Assembly: GCA_002763035.1 (NCBI GenBank)
Contig: PFDC01000024.1
Coordinates: 1,824-8,350 of the forward strand
Origin: Candidatus Pacearchaeota archaeon CG10_big_fil_rev_8_21_14_0_10_35_13
GTDB taxonomy: Archaea; Nanobdellota; Nanobdellia; Pacearchaeales; GW2011-AR1
DNA: 6,527 nt
Direction of reading: 5' to 3'
This document shows positions 1 through 6,362 of the stretch, one piece after another; the stretch's first letter is position 1; each line of letters starts with the position of its first letter. The translations under genes and the position numbers were made by a program. Below the pieces are notes generated by a model. That model was given only the letters and a program-made list of their open reading frames with translations, did not search any database and was not told the origin of the DNA.

Positions 1-1
1 G

Positions 2-1450
2 GTAAGCAACGGCTCATTCTACCAAACAATACTCAACAATAGCAATTACGCGAAGGTAATGATCTTCTCACAGAATGGTCCACCCAGAGAAAACAGCATA
101 AACTTATCAGCGAATGAAGTAAATATCACCGTAATATCTATGGGTGATGATAAAGGATTCAGAAAATTCAACGAAAGTGGGGGACTAGAAGAAGTAGACA
201 CTACATCAATGCCAATAAGCATGAGATTCTTAAGAAATACTGAAGAATGCGGAGTGCCTAATGCCCCAAGTAGCACTTGCTTAATCACTGAAATGAACGC
301 ATCAAGCTTCAACCCACTAAAAGCATTATTAGCAGGAAAAGTAAACATGGAAATAAAGATGACTAACACTAACGTATCATTAATATTCCATAATTATGAC
401 ATGATGAGCGCTAAACAACCACCAATGATGTCAATACTTGAAGAGAACGCGTCGGCAAGAGCAACAACGAGCGGAAGCTCAGCAGTAAGCGAAGTATGGA
501 ACTTCGGAAGCTTCGCACCATCAGACTCATACGCCAATGTTACTATAGTAATGCCCTACTCGGATGTCAGCAGTGCAGGCAATTACATTAATGATTCTGC
601 ACAAGTAAACGTGACAATACCCGCACTGTATGACGAAAACCAAAATATCATCTGGAACAGTAGCAGAGGAGATAACTGGGCAAACCTCTCAGAAGAATTC
701 TTAGAATACAACAAAACTTCTTACAGACAACTACTAAACTCTAGCGGGTATAGATGCTACAACAATACAGGACTTAATGAATCATGCTTTAATAATATCA
801 CAGCAAACTACATAGCACTGAAGGTACCACACTTCTCAACATTAGGAGCATTAGTAACAGGACAAGCAACAACTGCTACAGCAACCACAACAACCAGCAG
901 TAGTAGTGGCGGAGGAGGTGGAGGAGCAAGTTATAAGACTTATGAGATAAGCACTGCGCAACTAACAGAAGGATACACTAAAGCATTGGCAAAGAACGAC
1001 AGAGTAAAAACTAATGTTAGCGGAGAATGGCACTACGTAATCGCCAAGGAAGTTAACGAAACAAAAGGAATAGCAGTAATAGAAGTACAAAGCGAAGCAC
1101 AAAACAAGACCTTTAAGATAGGACAAGGATATAAATTTGACGTAAACAACGATGGATACTACGACTTCTCAGTGTTATTAGAAGGGATAACCAACAATAA
1201 AGCAGAAGTGAAGATAAGCAAGGCAGAAGGAGCAGTAGAAACAATCACTGGCGAAGAAGGAACAGCAAAGGAATTAACGAACGAAGAAAAAGAAGCGATA
1301 ACCACTACCGGAGAAGAAACAGCAAATAAGTGGTATAATTACAAAACTAACCAAATAATTGCTGGAGCAATATTATTAATAATTATAGGAATAATAATCT
1401 ACGCCATAATTAAGAAAACAAGAACCGGAAACATAAAGAAAAAAAGATAA
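2..1450 (+). CDS. Secreted, glycosylated cell-surface protein with C-terminal membrane anchor (5'-truncated by window edge)
   Basis: The reading frame is open from base 2, so the start and signal peptide lie upstream; the ATG at 59 is internal. Of the 482 visible residues, about 20 sit in N-X-S/T sequons, as expected of an N-glycosylated archaeal surface protein. A beta-rich region ends near residue 287 with VPHFSTLGALVTG, which resembles the end of PGF-pre-PGF-type domains (recalled, not searched). A Thr/Ser-rich linker with six Gly (303-308) follows. Next comes a domain of about 100 residues with a DxNxDGxxD loop (D380, N382, D384, D388), typical of calcium binding; I recall similar linker-plus-domain ends in DPANN surface proteins. 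A helix at about 452-471 and a tail ending KKKR anchor it with the bulk outside. There is no PGF-CTERM motif. Two Cys pairs could form disulfides. The role is probably S-layer-like or adhesive; the ligand is unknown. Confidence 0.85.
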   Translation, partial: VSNGSFYQTILNNSNYAKVMIFSQNGPPRENSINLSANEVNITVISMGDDKGFRKFNESGGLEEVDTTSMPISMRFLRNTEECGVPNAPSSTCLITEMNASSFNPLKALLAGKVNMEIKMTNTNVSLIFHNYDMMSAKQPPMMSILEENASARATTSGSSAVSEVWNFGSFAPSDSYANVTIVMPYSDVSSAGNYINDSAQVNVTIPALYDENQNIIWNSSRGDNWANLSEEFLEYNKTSYRQLLNSSGYRCYNNTGLNESCFNNITANYIALKVPHFSTLGALVTGQATTATATTTTSSSSGGGGGGASYKTYEISTAQLTEGYTKALAKNDRVKTNVSGEWHYVIAKEVNETKGIAVIEVQSEAQNKTFKIGQGYKFDVNNDGYYDFSVLLEGITNNKAEVKISKAEGAVETITGEEGTAKELTNEEKEAITTTGEETANKWYNYKTNQIIAGAILLIIIGIIIYAIIKKTRTGNIKKKR

Positions 1451-1469
1451 CGACGACTAATCATACGGA

Positions 1470-1482
1470 GAAAGTTTAAATA
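1470..1482 (+). promoter_or_regulatory. Archaeal BRE/TATA promoter of the pilin-like operon
   Basis: Bases 1470-1474 (GAAAG) form a purine-rich BRE directly before TTTAAATA (1475-1482), a near-ideal archaeal TATA box. It is in the only sizeable intergenic gap of the window. With the usual 25-27 base spacing, transcription should begin around 1502-1507. It would serve everything downstream, because no later junction is longer than 17 bases. No T-rich terminator separates it from the preceding gene, so read-through into the operon is possible. Confidence 0.75.
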
Positions 1483-1501
1483 CTACAGCCTTCTGATAAG
1501 A

Positions 1502-1558
1502 ATGATGAAAGAAACTCCAATAATCCTTGAAGGAATTCTTGGCAGTACAAGAAAATAA
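1502..1558 (+). CDS. Possible 18-residue leader peptide (leaderless uORF)
   Basis: ATG ATG at 1502-1507 lies at the start point predicted from the TATA box and opens an 18-codon frame (MMKETPIILEGILGSTRK). The frame ends with TAA at 1556-1558, one base before the ATG of the next gene. Leaderless translation from a 5'-terminal ATG is common in archaea. Translating this ORF would deliver ribosomes to the 1560 start, which has no good Shine-Dalgarno sequence. The peptide has no signal anchor, unlike every other product of the operon. An ORF this short can arise by chance, so it is only a candidate. Confidence 0.25.
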   Translation: MMKETPIILEGILGSTRK

Positions 1559-1559
1559 A

Positions 1560-1727
1560 ATGATAAAAAAAGCTTATGATAAAAGAGGGATGGAAACAGA
1601 ATTCATGGGATGGCTATTATTAGTATTACTATTTCTGCTCATAGGAGCCGGAGCAGTAATAATCCTTAAAGGCAAAGGATTTGGAGCTGTTGACTTCATA
1701 AAAAATATTTTTAAATTTAGAGGATAA
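1560..1727 (+). CDS. Small pilin-like single-pass membrane protein (55 aa)
   Basis: This is the first certain gene of the operon. I chose the ATG at 1560 rather than the in-frame TTG at 1527, because 1560 gives the N-terminus MIKKAYDKRG, a basic stretch ending in Gly as in the other operon products. METEF and a helix at about residues 16-36 follow. The protein ends with a short amphipathic basic tail (residues about 43-55, DFIKNIFKFRG at the end), so almost nothing projects beyond the membrane. Class III signal peptides are cut after such a Gly and the remaining helix packs into a filament core; here the acidic residues are at +2 and +4 rather than the usual +5. I recall similar small proteins in DPANN pilin-like clusters, but no characterised function. 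The stop is 3 bases before the next ATG. Confidence 0.8.
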   Translation: MIKKAYDKRGMETEFMGWLLLVLLFLLIGAGAVIILKGKGFGAVDFIKNIFKFRG

Positions 1728-1730
1728 AAA

Positions 1731-2843
1731 ATGAATAAAAAAGGAGACGGAGACGTAGGACAATGGAAGAGAATTATAGGAATAATACTCATACTATTAG
1801 TAATAGGAGCAGCATACTACTTCGCAGAGAAGAGCGGAGTACTAAAGAAATTAGGGTTATTACCAGATTTTAATACTACACAACCAATAGAAATAGTATG
1901 CAAATATGAAAATTGCATATTAATGGGAGGAGAATGTAAGAATGCAATAGGAACCGGAGAAATAAAAATTGGATACGAAGACAATATGGGATGCCAAGAC
2001 GATAGATACTGTGTTGTGAAGAAGAGCAAACTAGCGGACGGAGAACTAAAAATCACAGAATACTCAAAAGAAGTAATCGATTACAACAAGATAAACTTTT
2101 ATGAACAAGAAACTAAACAAATAAAAGACCTAGAAGAACCACTAGAAATAGTCATAGGAACACTCGGAGAACAAAGAATGAATATAGGAATAGAATATCC
2201 AGAAAGACAGTTCTGTTACTTATTAAGAACTGATAAAAGAGAAATAATAAGCGGTAAGACGGCAGACAAACTAAAGCTCTCGCCAATGGTAGGTGTTGCA
2301 AGCGAAGCAGAAGCAACACTAACACTAATAGCATGGGACCCTTATAACAGTCAAAGCGTAAGTCAAGGAATAAAAATAAAACCTTACGAAATATCAGAAG
2401 AATTACTAAAAGTAAAATCAGGACAGGAAATGATAACACCAAAAAGCATAAGCATTAATAACGCAAAAGAAAAATTCCGTCCAGACCTGATTAGGAAAGA
2501 AATAAGCGAATCTGGCCTGCCAATAGTTCACTTAGTAACCAAAGTGAATACTGGAATTAATAATAACGGAAATGTTAAATATGACTACTTTGACTGGAAA
2601 ATAGAAATGATAGAAGAAGATGATAAAACACTAATGAAATTTTACGTATTACAATTACCAAATGATGAAAGACTAAAAAACTATAATCCTAAGAATATTG
2701 ACACTGCAAGATTCGTATCCGTAGACAAACAAGTATTCTTAGAAGAAGTTGAACTGAAAGGGGAAGAAACTTACGAAGAGGTAATAAATAAGTACGCAAT
2801 GAGACCTCAGAAAACTATCAGCGCAGAGGTATTTAAGAAATGA
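1731..2843 (+). CDS. Pilin-like membrane-anchored protein with large Cys-containing outer domain (370 aa)
   Basis: The N-terminus MNKKG is followed by DGDVGQWKR and a helix at about residues 15-31. This is a class III-like signal anchor that would leave about 335 residues outside the cell. Six Cys (57, 62, 69, 88, 94, 162) lie in the first half of the outer domain, the first five within 38 residues, suggesting a small disulfide-braced or metal-binding module. The rest is charged, with predicted strands and helices and no enzyme motif that I recognise. It is much longer than a usual major pilin, so a minor or tip subunit is more plausible than a repeating one (inference). AGAGGA at 1719-1724 is a reasonable ribosome binding site 6 bases before the ATG. 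The stop overlaps the next start as ATGA. I do not recognise a named family. Confidence 0.88.
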   Translation: MNKKGDGDVGQWKRIIGIILILLVIGAAYYFAEKSGVLKKLGLLPDFNTTQPIEIVCKYENCILMGGECKNAIGTGEIKIGYEDNMGCQDDRYCVVKKSKLADGELKITEYSKEVIDYNKINFYEQETKQIKDLEEPLEIVIGTLGEQRMNIGIEYPERQFCYLLRTDKREIISGKTADKLKLSPMVGVASEAEATLTLIAWDPYNSQSVSQGIKIKPYEISEELLKVKSGQEMITPKSISINNAKEKFRPDLIRKEISESGLPIVHLVTKVNTGINNNGNVKYDYFDWKIEMIEEDDKTLMKFYVLQLPNDERLKNYNPKNIDTARFVSVDKQVFLEEVELKGEETYEEVINKYAMRPQKTISAEVFKK

Positions 2844-3772
2844 TTAAGAGAAAGAACGGAGAATTATTATCAAACAAAATAGTAGGAATAGTAATTGCAG
2901 TATTATGCATCTTAATATTAATATACTTACTAGTAAAAATTTATCCAATAAGCAAACTAGCACAAGAATCAAGAAAAGCAGAAACAGCAATAGAAACAAT
3001 AATAAAAAACGGAGAAGAATTAAAGAATGTTGGAGAAATAACCAAACCATTCTTCCTAAAGAATCCTGAAGGATGGTGGATAATAGCATATTACCGACAA
3101 GGAAGCCAACCAGAAGGGTATCCTGAAATAGAACTGCCAGAACAATGCTACGGAAACAGCTGTTTATGCATTTGTAAAACAGAAAAGGGAGCACCACCAA
3201 ACAACTACCAATGTGAAGAAGAATCAATAAAATGCGAACAAGACCAAAACTATTTTGTACACTACAACATTAATCCCTACCACAGAGGTTATATGAGAAT
3301 TAATCCACCAGGAAATGAACAACTAAGCGAATACGAAATAGAACTGGGAAAAGAAGGAAAAAAAATATTAAGATTTAAGAAAGACTTCTCAATAAAACCA
3401 TTCCTTGAATATGAAGAAAAAGAAAATTATCAACAACCAGTAAATATGAAACAATTAATCATAAGTGAATCACCAGATGGGCTAATAGAAGATGACAATA
3501 AGAATACTAATGCTAAAGAAAACGTAGCATACGAGACAATAATCAAAGCATTGGGCGAGGTTTATGGAGCGAGAGGAGTTAGGAGTGAAGGAGTAAAAAT
3601 AAGAATTGATTATGTTAGAGAAACAATAATGTCTTATGGTGGTAGATGCGATAATAATGACCAAGAGTTTAAAGAAACATTAAAGAATAAAAAAGGAGAA
3701 GAAATCATCGTAACAGTTTGCATAGATCTCGAATATGCGAGAGAAAAATATGGTGCTCTGACGATAACATGA
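2840..3772 (+). CDS. Pilin-like membrane-anchored protein with CxCxC cysteine cluster (310 aa)
   Basis: MIKRKNG precedes a helix at about residues 14-34, giving the operon's shared anchor layout. The segment NPEGWWIIAY (about 75-84) is followed by a dense Cys cluster at C103, C108, C110, C112, C125 and C132, with two further Cys in the C-terminal part. I recall proteins with a similar Trp-rich segment followed by CLCIC in DPANN genomes, of unknown function. If the domain is outside the cell as predicted, disulfides are more likely than an iron-sulfur site, though metal binding cannot be excluded. AGAGGT at 2825-2830 lies 9 bases before the ATG. The gene overlaps both neighbours by 4 bases (ATGA), so translation is probably coupled. 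Codons in the last 250 bases end in T more often than in the first half. Confidence 0.88.
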   Translation: MIKRKNGELLSNKIVGIVIAVLCILILIYLLVKIYPISKLAQESRKAETAIETIIKNGEELKNVGEITKPFFLKNPEGWWIIAYYRQGSQPEGYPEIELPEQCYGNSCLCICKTEKGAPPNNYQCEEESIKCEQDQNYFVHYNINPYHRGYMRINPPGNEQLSEYEIELGKEGKKILRFKKDFSIKPFLEYEEKENYQQPVNMKQLIISESPDGLIEDDNKNTNAKENVAYETIIKALGEVYGARGVRSEGVKIRIDYVRETIMSYGGRCDNNDQEFKETLKNKKGEEIIVTVCIDLEYAREKYGALTIT

Positions 3773-3885
3773 TAAATAAAGGAAACGTTGATATGGAAGA
3801 TATGATGAAAATAATATTATGGATAATCATATTAGGAATAGGAATCATAGCAGTATTAGCAATAATCGGGAGATTAAGAATATGA
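3769..3885 (+). CDS. Mini pilin-like protein, nearly all membrane helix (38 aa)
   Basis: This short gene is easily missed. It begins at the ATG overlapping the previous stop (ATGA, 3769-3772) and ends with a TGA at 3883-3885 that overlaps the next start in the same way. The product starts MINKG, followed by NVDMEDMMK, a helix at about residues 15-33 and a final GRLRI. It is the only product in the operon with the classic Glu at +5 after the presumed cleavage Gly. Cleavage would leave 33 residues, a bare pilin helix with no head domain. The paired overlaps, the shared signal layout and the absence of any other coding frame with a sensible start here support a real gene. GGTG at 3752-3755 is a weak, distant ribosome binding site, so translational coupling is likely. 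It might be a core-filling or initiating pilin, or a small membrane partner. Confidence 0.8.
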   Translation: MINKGNVDMEDMMKIILWIIILGIGIIAVLAIIGRLRI

Positions 3886-4823
3886 ATATAAGAAAAAGGG
3901 GGGAAATGAGCATGTCATACACCATAAGCATAATACTACTAATATTAGCATTCGCGGTAATAATGATGGTTTATTACAGAGTAGACTTCAAAGGAGACAT
4001 AAACAGAGAAGCATGCCACCAATCAATACTAGAAAGGGGAACCTTCAATCTGGGAATATTCGAAGTAGGGAAAGAAATACCACTAAGATGCCAGACAGAA
4101 TACGCATGCCTAAGCACTAACGGAGGAGAATGCCCAGAAATAAACAACTTCTTGAAAGGAAAGAAGAGAGACGTGGAAAAAGTATCAATAACAAAAGATA
4201 AAGCAAAAGAACAAATACTAGACTACCTATCAGAAGAAATATTCTCATGCCACTCAATGCTAGGAGAAGGAAAAGTAGACTTCATGGCCCACACAACGGG
4301 AAGCGAGCACTCATGCTTTGAATGTAAGAGAATAGAACTAAGCAAGGAAACAAGAGAAACAATAGGAGAAATAACCAATGAAGAATTATACAATTATTTA
4401 GAAAGAAAGAAAACAAACACTGGAGAAACATACTTACACTACATATACGGAATAAGCCTAGCACAAGCATACGACCTCGTAAGAAAAACCAAAGAATCTG
4501 GAATTGGGACAACAATAATGAGGAAGGAATATGAAGGAAGTTATGAAATAATAGCCCAAATAATCTCTAAATCAACAACTTCCTCATGGGTACAAGCCGG
4601 AGCAGCAGTTGCGGGGGTATTATTACTAGCTGTTCCAGTAGCCGGATGGGGAGTATTAGCCATCGGAGGAGCAGCAGGAGTAGGAGGAATGGTACTAGTA
4701 AACGAAAACCCATCATTCAAATATGGCGATGAAAGCTATACTTACATAGAACCAACAGTACTACCGTATAATTCCAACGCACTAAATGGATTTGGATGTC
4801 AAAAGTACGAGATGGAAGAATAA
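3882..4823 (+). CDS. Pilin-like membrane protein with Cys-rich outer domain and second hydrophobic segment (313 aa)
   Basis: I set the start at ATG 3882, not the upstream in-frame ATG at 3819. The later start gives MNIRKRG and a helix at about 11-31, overlaps the 38-residue gene's stop by ATGA, and has GGGAGA at 3868-3873 as a ribosome binding site; the earlier start would add an odd Asn/His/Arg-rich stretch lying within that gene. Eight Cys (45, 70, 76, 84, 123, 145, 148, 306) suggest several disulfides. Features such as MLGEGKVDF near 126-134 and CFECKRI at 145-151 look like those of uncharacterised DPANN secreted proteins I recall. A Gly/Ala-rich hydrophobic stretch at 236-273 is long enough for a membrane hairpin, unusual for a pilin. 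A short outer tail with C306 follows. There is no recognised enzyme motif. Confidence 0.87.
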   Translation: MNIRKRGEMSMSYTISIILLILAFAVIMMVYYRVDFKGDINREACHQSILERGTFNLGIFEVGKEIPLRCQTEYACLSTNGGECPEINNFLKGKKRDVEKVSITKDKAKEQILDYLSEEIFSCHSMLGEGKVDFMAHTTGSEHSCFECKRIELSKETRETIGEITNEELYNYLERKKTNTGETYLHYIYGISLAQAYDLVRKTKESGIGTTIMRKEYEGSYEIIAQIISKSTTSSWVQAGAAVAGVLLLAVPVAGWGVLAIGGAAGVGGMVLVNENPSFKYGDESYTYIEPTVLPYNSNALNGFGCQKYEMEE

Positions 4824-4825
4824 TC

Positions 4826-5242
4826 ATGGAAAAAAATAAACTTTTCATAAATAGAAAAGGAGATGTAGAAGTATTAAATAGCACAATAATCTTCCTAATA
4901 CTAAACGTACTGTTCTTCGCAGGAATGTTCCTATTCGTAGTAGAAAAAACTAATAGTCATGCAGTACTAGAAGAAGTATACGCAAAAAAAATAGCACTAC
5001 TAATAGACAACGCAGAAAAAGGAATAACTATGAATCTTGATGTTAAGGAATTATACGAAGCAGCTAAAGAAAATAATTATCCTGCAGGACAAGTAATAAA
5101 TATTAATAATGAAGAAAATAAGGTTACCGTGAAAGTAAAAGAAGGAACAGGTTACGGACACTCATACAAGTATTATACTAAGACTGAAGAAAAAATCTTT
5201 CAAGAAGCAGACGGAAAGAGCTATATAAAACTAAAAATATAA
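4826..5242 (+). CDS. Pilin-like protein, small conserved-type subunit (138 aa)
   Basis: ATG 4826 is preferred to the in-frame ATG at 4796 because the latter would overlap the previous coding sequence by 28 bases and place ten extra residues before the signal. From 4826 the N-terminus is MEKNKLFINRKG, then DVEVL and a helix at about 17-38, again a basic-Gly-helix plan, with Glu at +3. The outer part has a helix around YAKKIALLIDNAEKG, then strands including NKVTVKVKEG and GYGHSYKYY. I recall this helix-plus-strand arrangement, with similar motifs, in DPANN pilin-like proteins. It has no Cys. The size and simple fold are compatible with a repeating or core subunit (inference). It starts 2 bases after the preceding stop and has only a weak purine-rich stretch as a ribosome binding site. 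Confidence 0.86.
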   Translation: MEKNKLFINRKGDVEVLNSTIIFLILNVLFFAGMFLFVVEKTNSHAVLEEVYAKKIALLIDNAEKGITMNLDVKELYEAAKENNYPAGQVININNEENKVTVKVKEGTGYGHSYKYYTKTEEKIFQEADGKSYIKLKI

Positions 5243-5259
5243 GCAACACGAGAACAAAA

Positions 5260-5757
5260 ATGATTAAGAACAAAAGAGGAGCAGAAGAAATATTAACTGT
5301 ATGGAATGTGATAATCTGGACAATGATAGCCATAACAATAGTAACAGGAACACTAGTATTCTACTCGGCAGAAATAAACGTTAAAATGTACGAATCAGAG
5401 ATATTAGGAGAAAAAATAATTAGGTGTTTAATAACCAATAATGATAATGGGCTACCAATAATAAAACCCGAAGTCTTAAATGAAGAATACGACATAATAG
5501 AAGCATGTAATCTGGAAAGAAAAATAATCGTAGGGGTAGGAAATTACGTAATTGCAATGAATATTACAGAAGAAGGAACAAAAGAAGAAATAAAGAGAAT
5601 AATTGTGGGAAATGAAGTGTATTATGAAGTTACCTGCAACTTAAATAAAGAAGGAGAAAGCAAGGACAAGCCAAGATGCGCGGACAGAAGCATTAACCTC
5701 TACCCAGAAAACAAGCCTAAACAAATATTAAGAATAACAACAGGAAGCAACCAATGA
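5260..5757 (+). CDS. Pilin-like membrane-anchored protein (165 aa)
   Basis: The N-terminus MIKNKRG is followed by AEEIL and a helix at about residues 12-35. This is one of the better class III-type signals in the window: Ala at +1 and Glu at +2 and +3. The outer domain has four spaced Cys (in IIRCLI, EACNLE, VTCNLN and PRCADR), enough for two disulfides, and one NIT glycosylation sequon. I know no enzymatic family that fits. The gap before it, 17 bases, is the largest inside the operon; it contains no TATA box or clear Shine-Dalgarno sequence, so this is probably not a new transcription unit. The stop overlaps the next ATG as ATGA, tying its expression to the following gene. A pilin-like subunit with a small head domain is the most economical reading. 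Confidence 0.87.
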   Translation: MIKNKRGAEEILTVWNVIIWTMIAITIVTGTLVFYSAEINVKMYESEILGEKIIRCLITNNDNGLPIIKPEVLNEEYDIIEACNLERKIIVGVGNYVIAMNITEEGTKEEIKRIIVGNEVYYEVTCNLNKEGESKDKPRCADRSINLYPENKPKQILRITTGSNQ

Positions 5758-6362
5758 ATAAAAAATTCAAACAAGGACAAATTGGAACAATGATGACATG
5801 GATAATCGCAACAGTAATAATATTCTTCATAATGCTGATATACCTCGCAGGAATACTAACCCTTGCAGCAAAAAATGTAGAGAAGAAAGACTTAGACCTA
5901 ATAAAGAAAACTGAAGAATACAAAGAAGGAATAGTAGCAAAGAACAATGACTTCAAAAAAGAATTCTTAGGAGCAAAAACTAATAATGAAGGAAAAGCAA
6001 TAATCTACGTAGTAAATACCGTCGCATGGGGAAAGATTGGTATAGGAGACAAAATATTTGGGAAATACGAACAACTTGAAGGAATAACAGACTACAGAAT
6101 AACCATAAGCGAAAGTGATGGAGCGACTGCCGGAAGCGTAAATTTCGTAGGGGAAAGAATGATAACAGAAATAGCAATCTTATATGATGGGGAGTGGAGA
6201 AAGTATCAATGTGGAGAAAAAAAGGAAGTTTTTGATGGTCCAACTAACGAGATGATTGACAAAGTAACTGAAGAACCAATAACCAAAGAAATGATTAAAG
6301 AAACATTAACTGAAACAATAAAGAATAATTGCGGTGAAATAATCGGAGGAAGAGTAAAATGA
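5754..6362 (+). CDS. Pilin-like membrane-anchored protein (202 aa)
   Basis: MNKKFKQGQIG leads into TMMTW and a helix at about residues 13-36. Two Gly (8 and 11) could each be the processing site, and neither is followed by a Glu at +5. The rest is a mixed helical and strand domain. A charged, Lys/Glu-rich helix (about 38-65) directly follows the membrane segment, as the extended helix does in type IV pilins. Two Cys near the C-terminus (in YQCGEKK and NNCGE) may pair. I recall DPANN proteins with a similar GQIG-type start and Trp/Phe-rich helix, without known function. AGGA at 5742-5745 is placed as a ribosome binding site 8 bases before the ATG, and both ends overlap the neighbours by 4 bases. 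Confidence 0.87.
   Translation: MNKKFKQGQIGTMMTWIIATVIIFFIMLIYLAGILTLAAKNVEKKDLDLIKKTEEYKEGIVAKNNDFKKEFLGAKTNNEGKAIIYVVNTVAWGKIGIGDKIFGKYEQLEGITDYRITISESDGATAGSVNFVGERMITEIAILYDGEWRKYQCGEKKEVFDGPTNEMIDKVTEEPITKEMIKETLTETIKNNCGEIIGGRVK

Noticed and set aside
1524..1534. Interrupted palindrome TCCTTGAAGGA in the operon leader
   Set aside because: Five-base arms are expected by chance in a region like this; there is no second copy to support an operator.
1527..1559. TTG start at 1527 for the first small operon gene
   Set aside because: It would add 11 residues before the basic signal segment. The ATG at 1560 gives the N-terminal plan shared with the other eight products.
1701..1720. AT palindrome AAAAATATTTTT and a TATA-like run before the gene at 1731
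   Set aside because: It lies within codons for FIKNIFKF of the small gene, has no clear BRE, and would place a transcript start inside the next gene. The T-run is too short to call a terminator.
3146..3235. Ferredoxin-like iron-sulfur site in the Cys cluster
   Set aside because: The spacing is not CxxCxxCxxxC, and the domain is predicted to be outside the cell.
46..3664. Minus-strand open frames of 60-127 codons opposite the large genes (for example 46-369, 2152-2442, 2844-3227, 3482-3664)
   Set aside because: They are antisense shadows of clear + strand genes, rich in Leu, Phe and Ser because the + strand is purine-rich, with no ribosome binding sites or operon logic.
4796..4825. ATG start at 4796 for the 138-residue gene
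   Set aside because: It overlaps the previous coding sequence by 28 bases and lengthens the stretch before the signal; ATG 4826 just after the stop fits the operon spacing.
4282..6243. Minus-strand open frames at 4282-4515, 5717-5956 and 5980-6243
   Set aside because: These have the same shadow composition and lie wholly over well-supported + strand genes.
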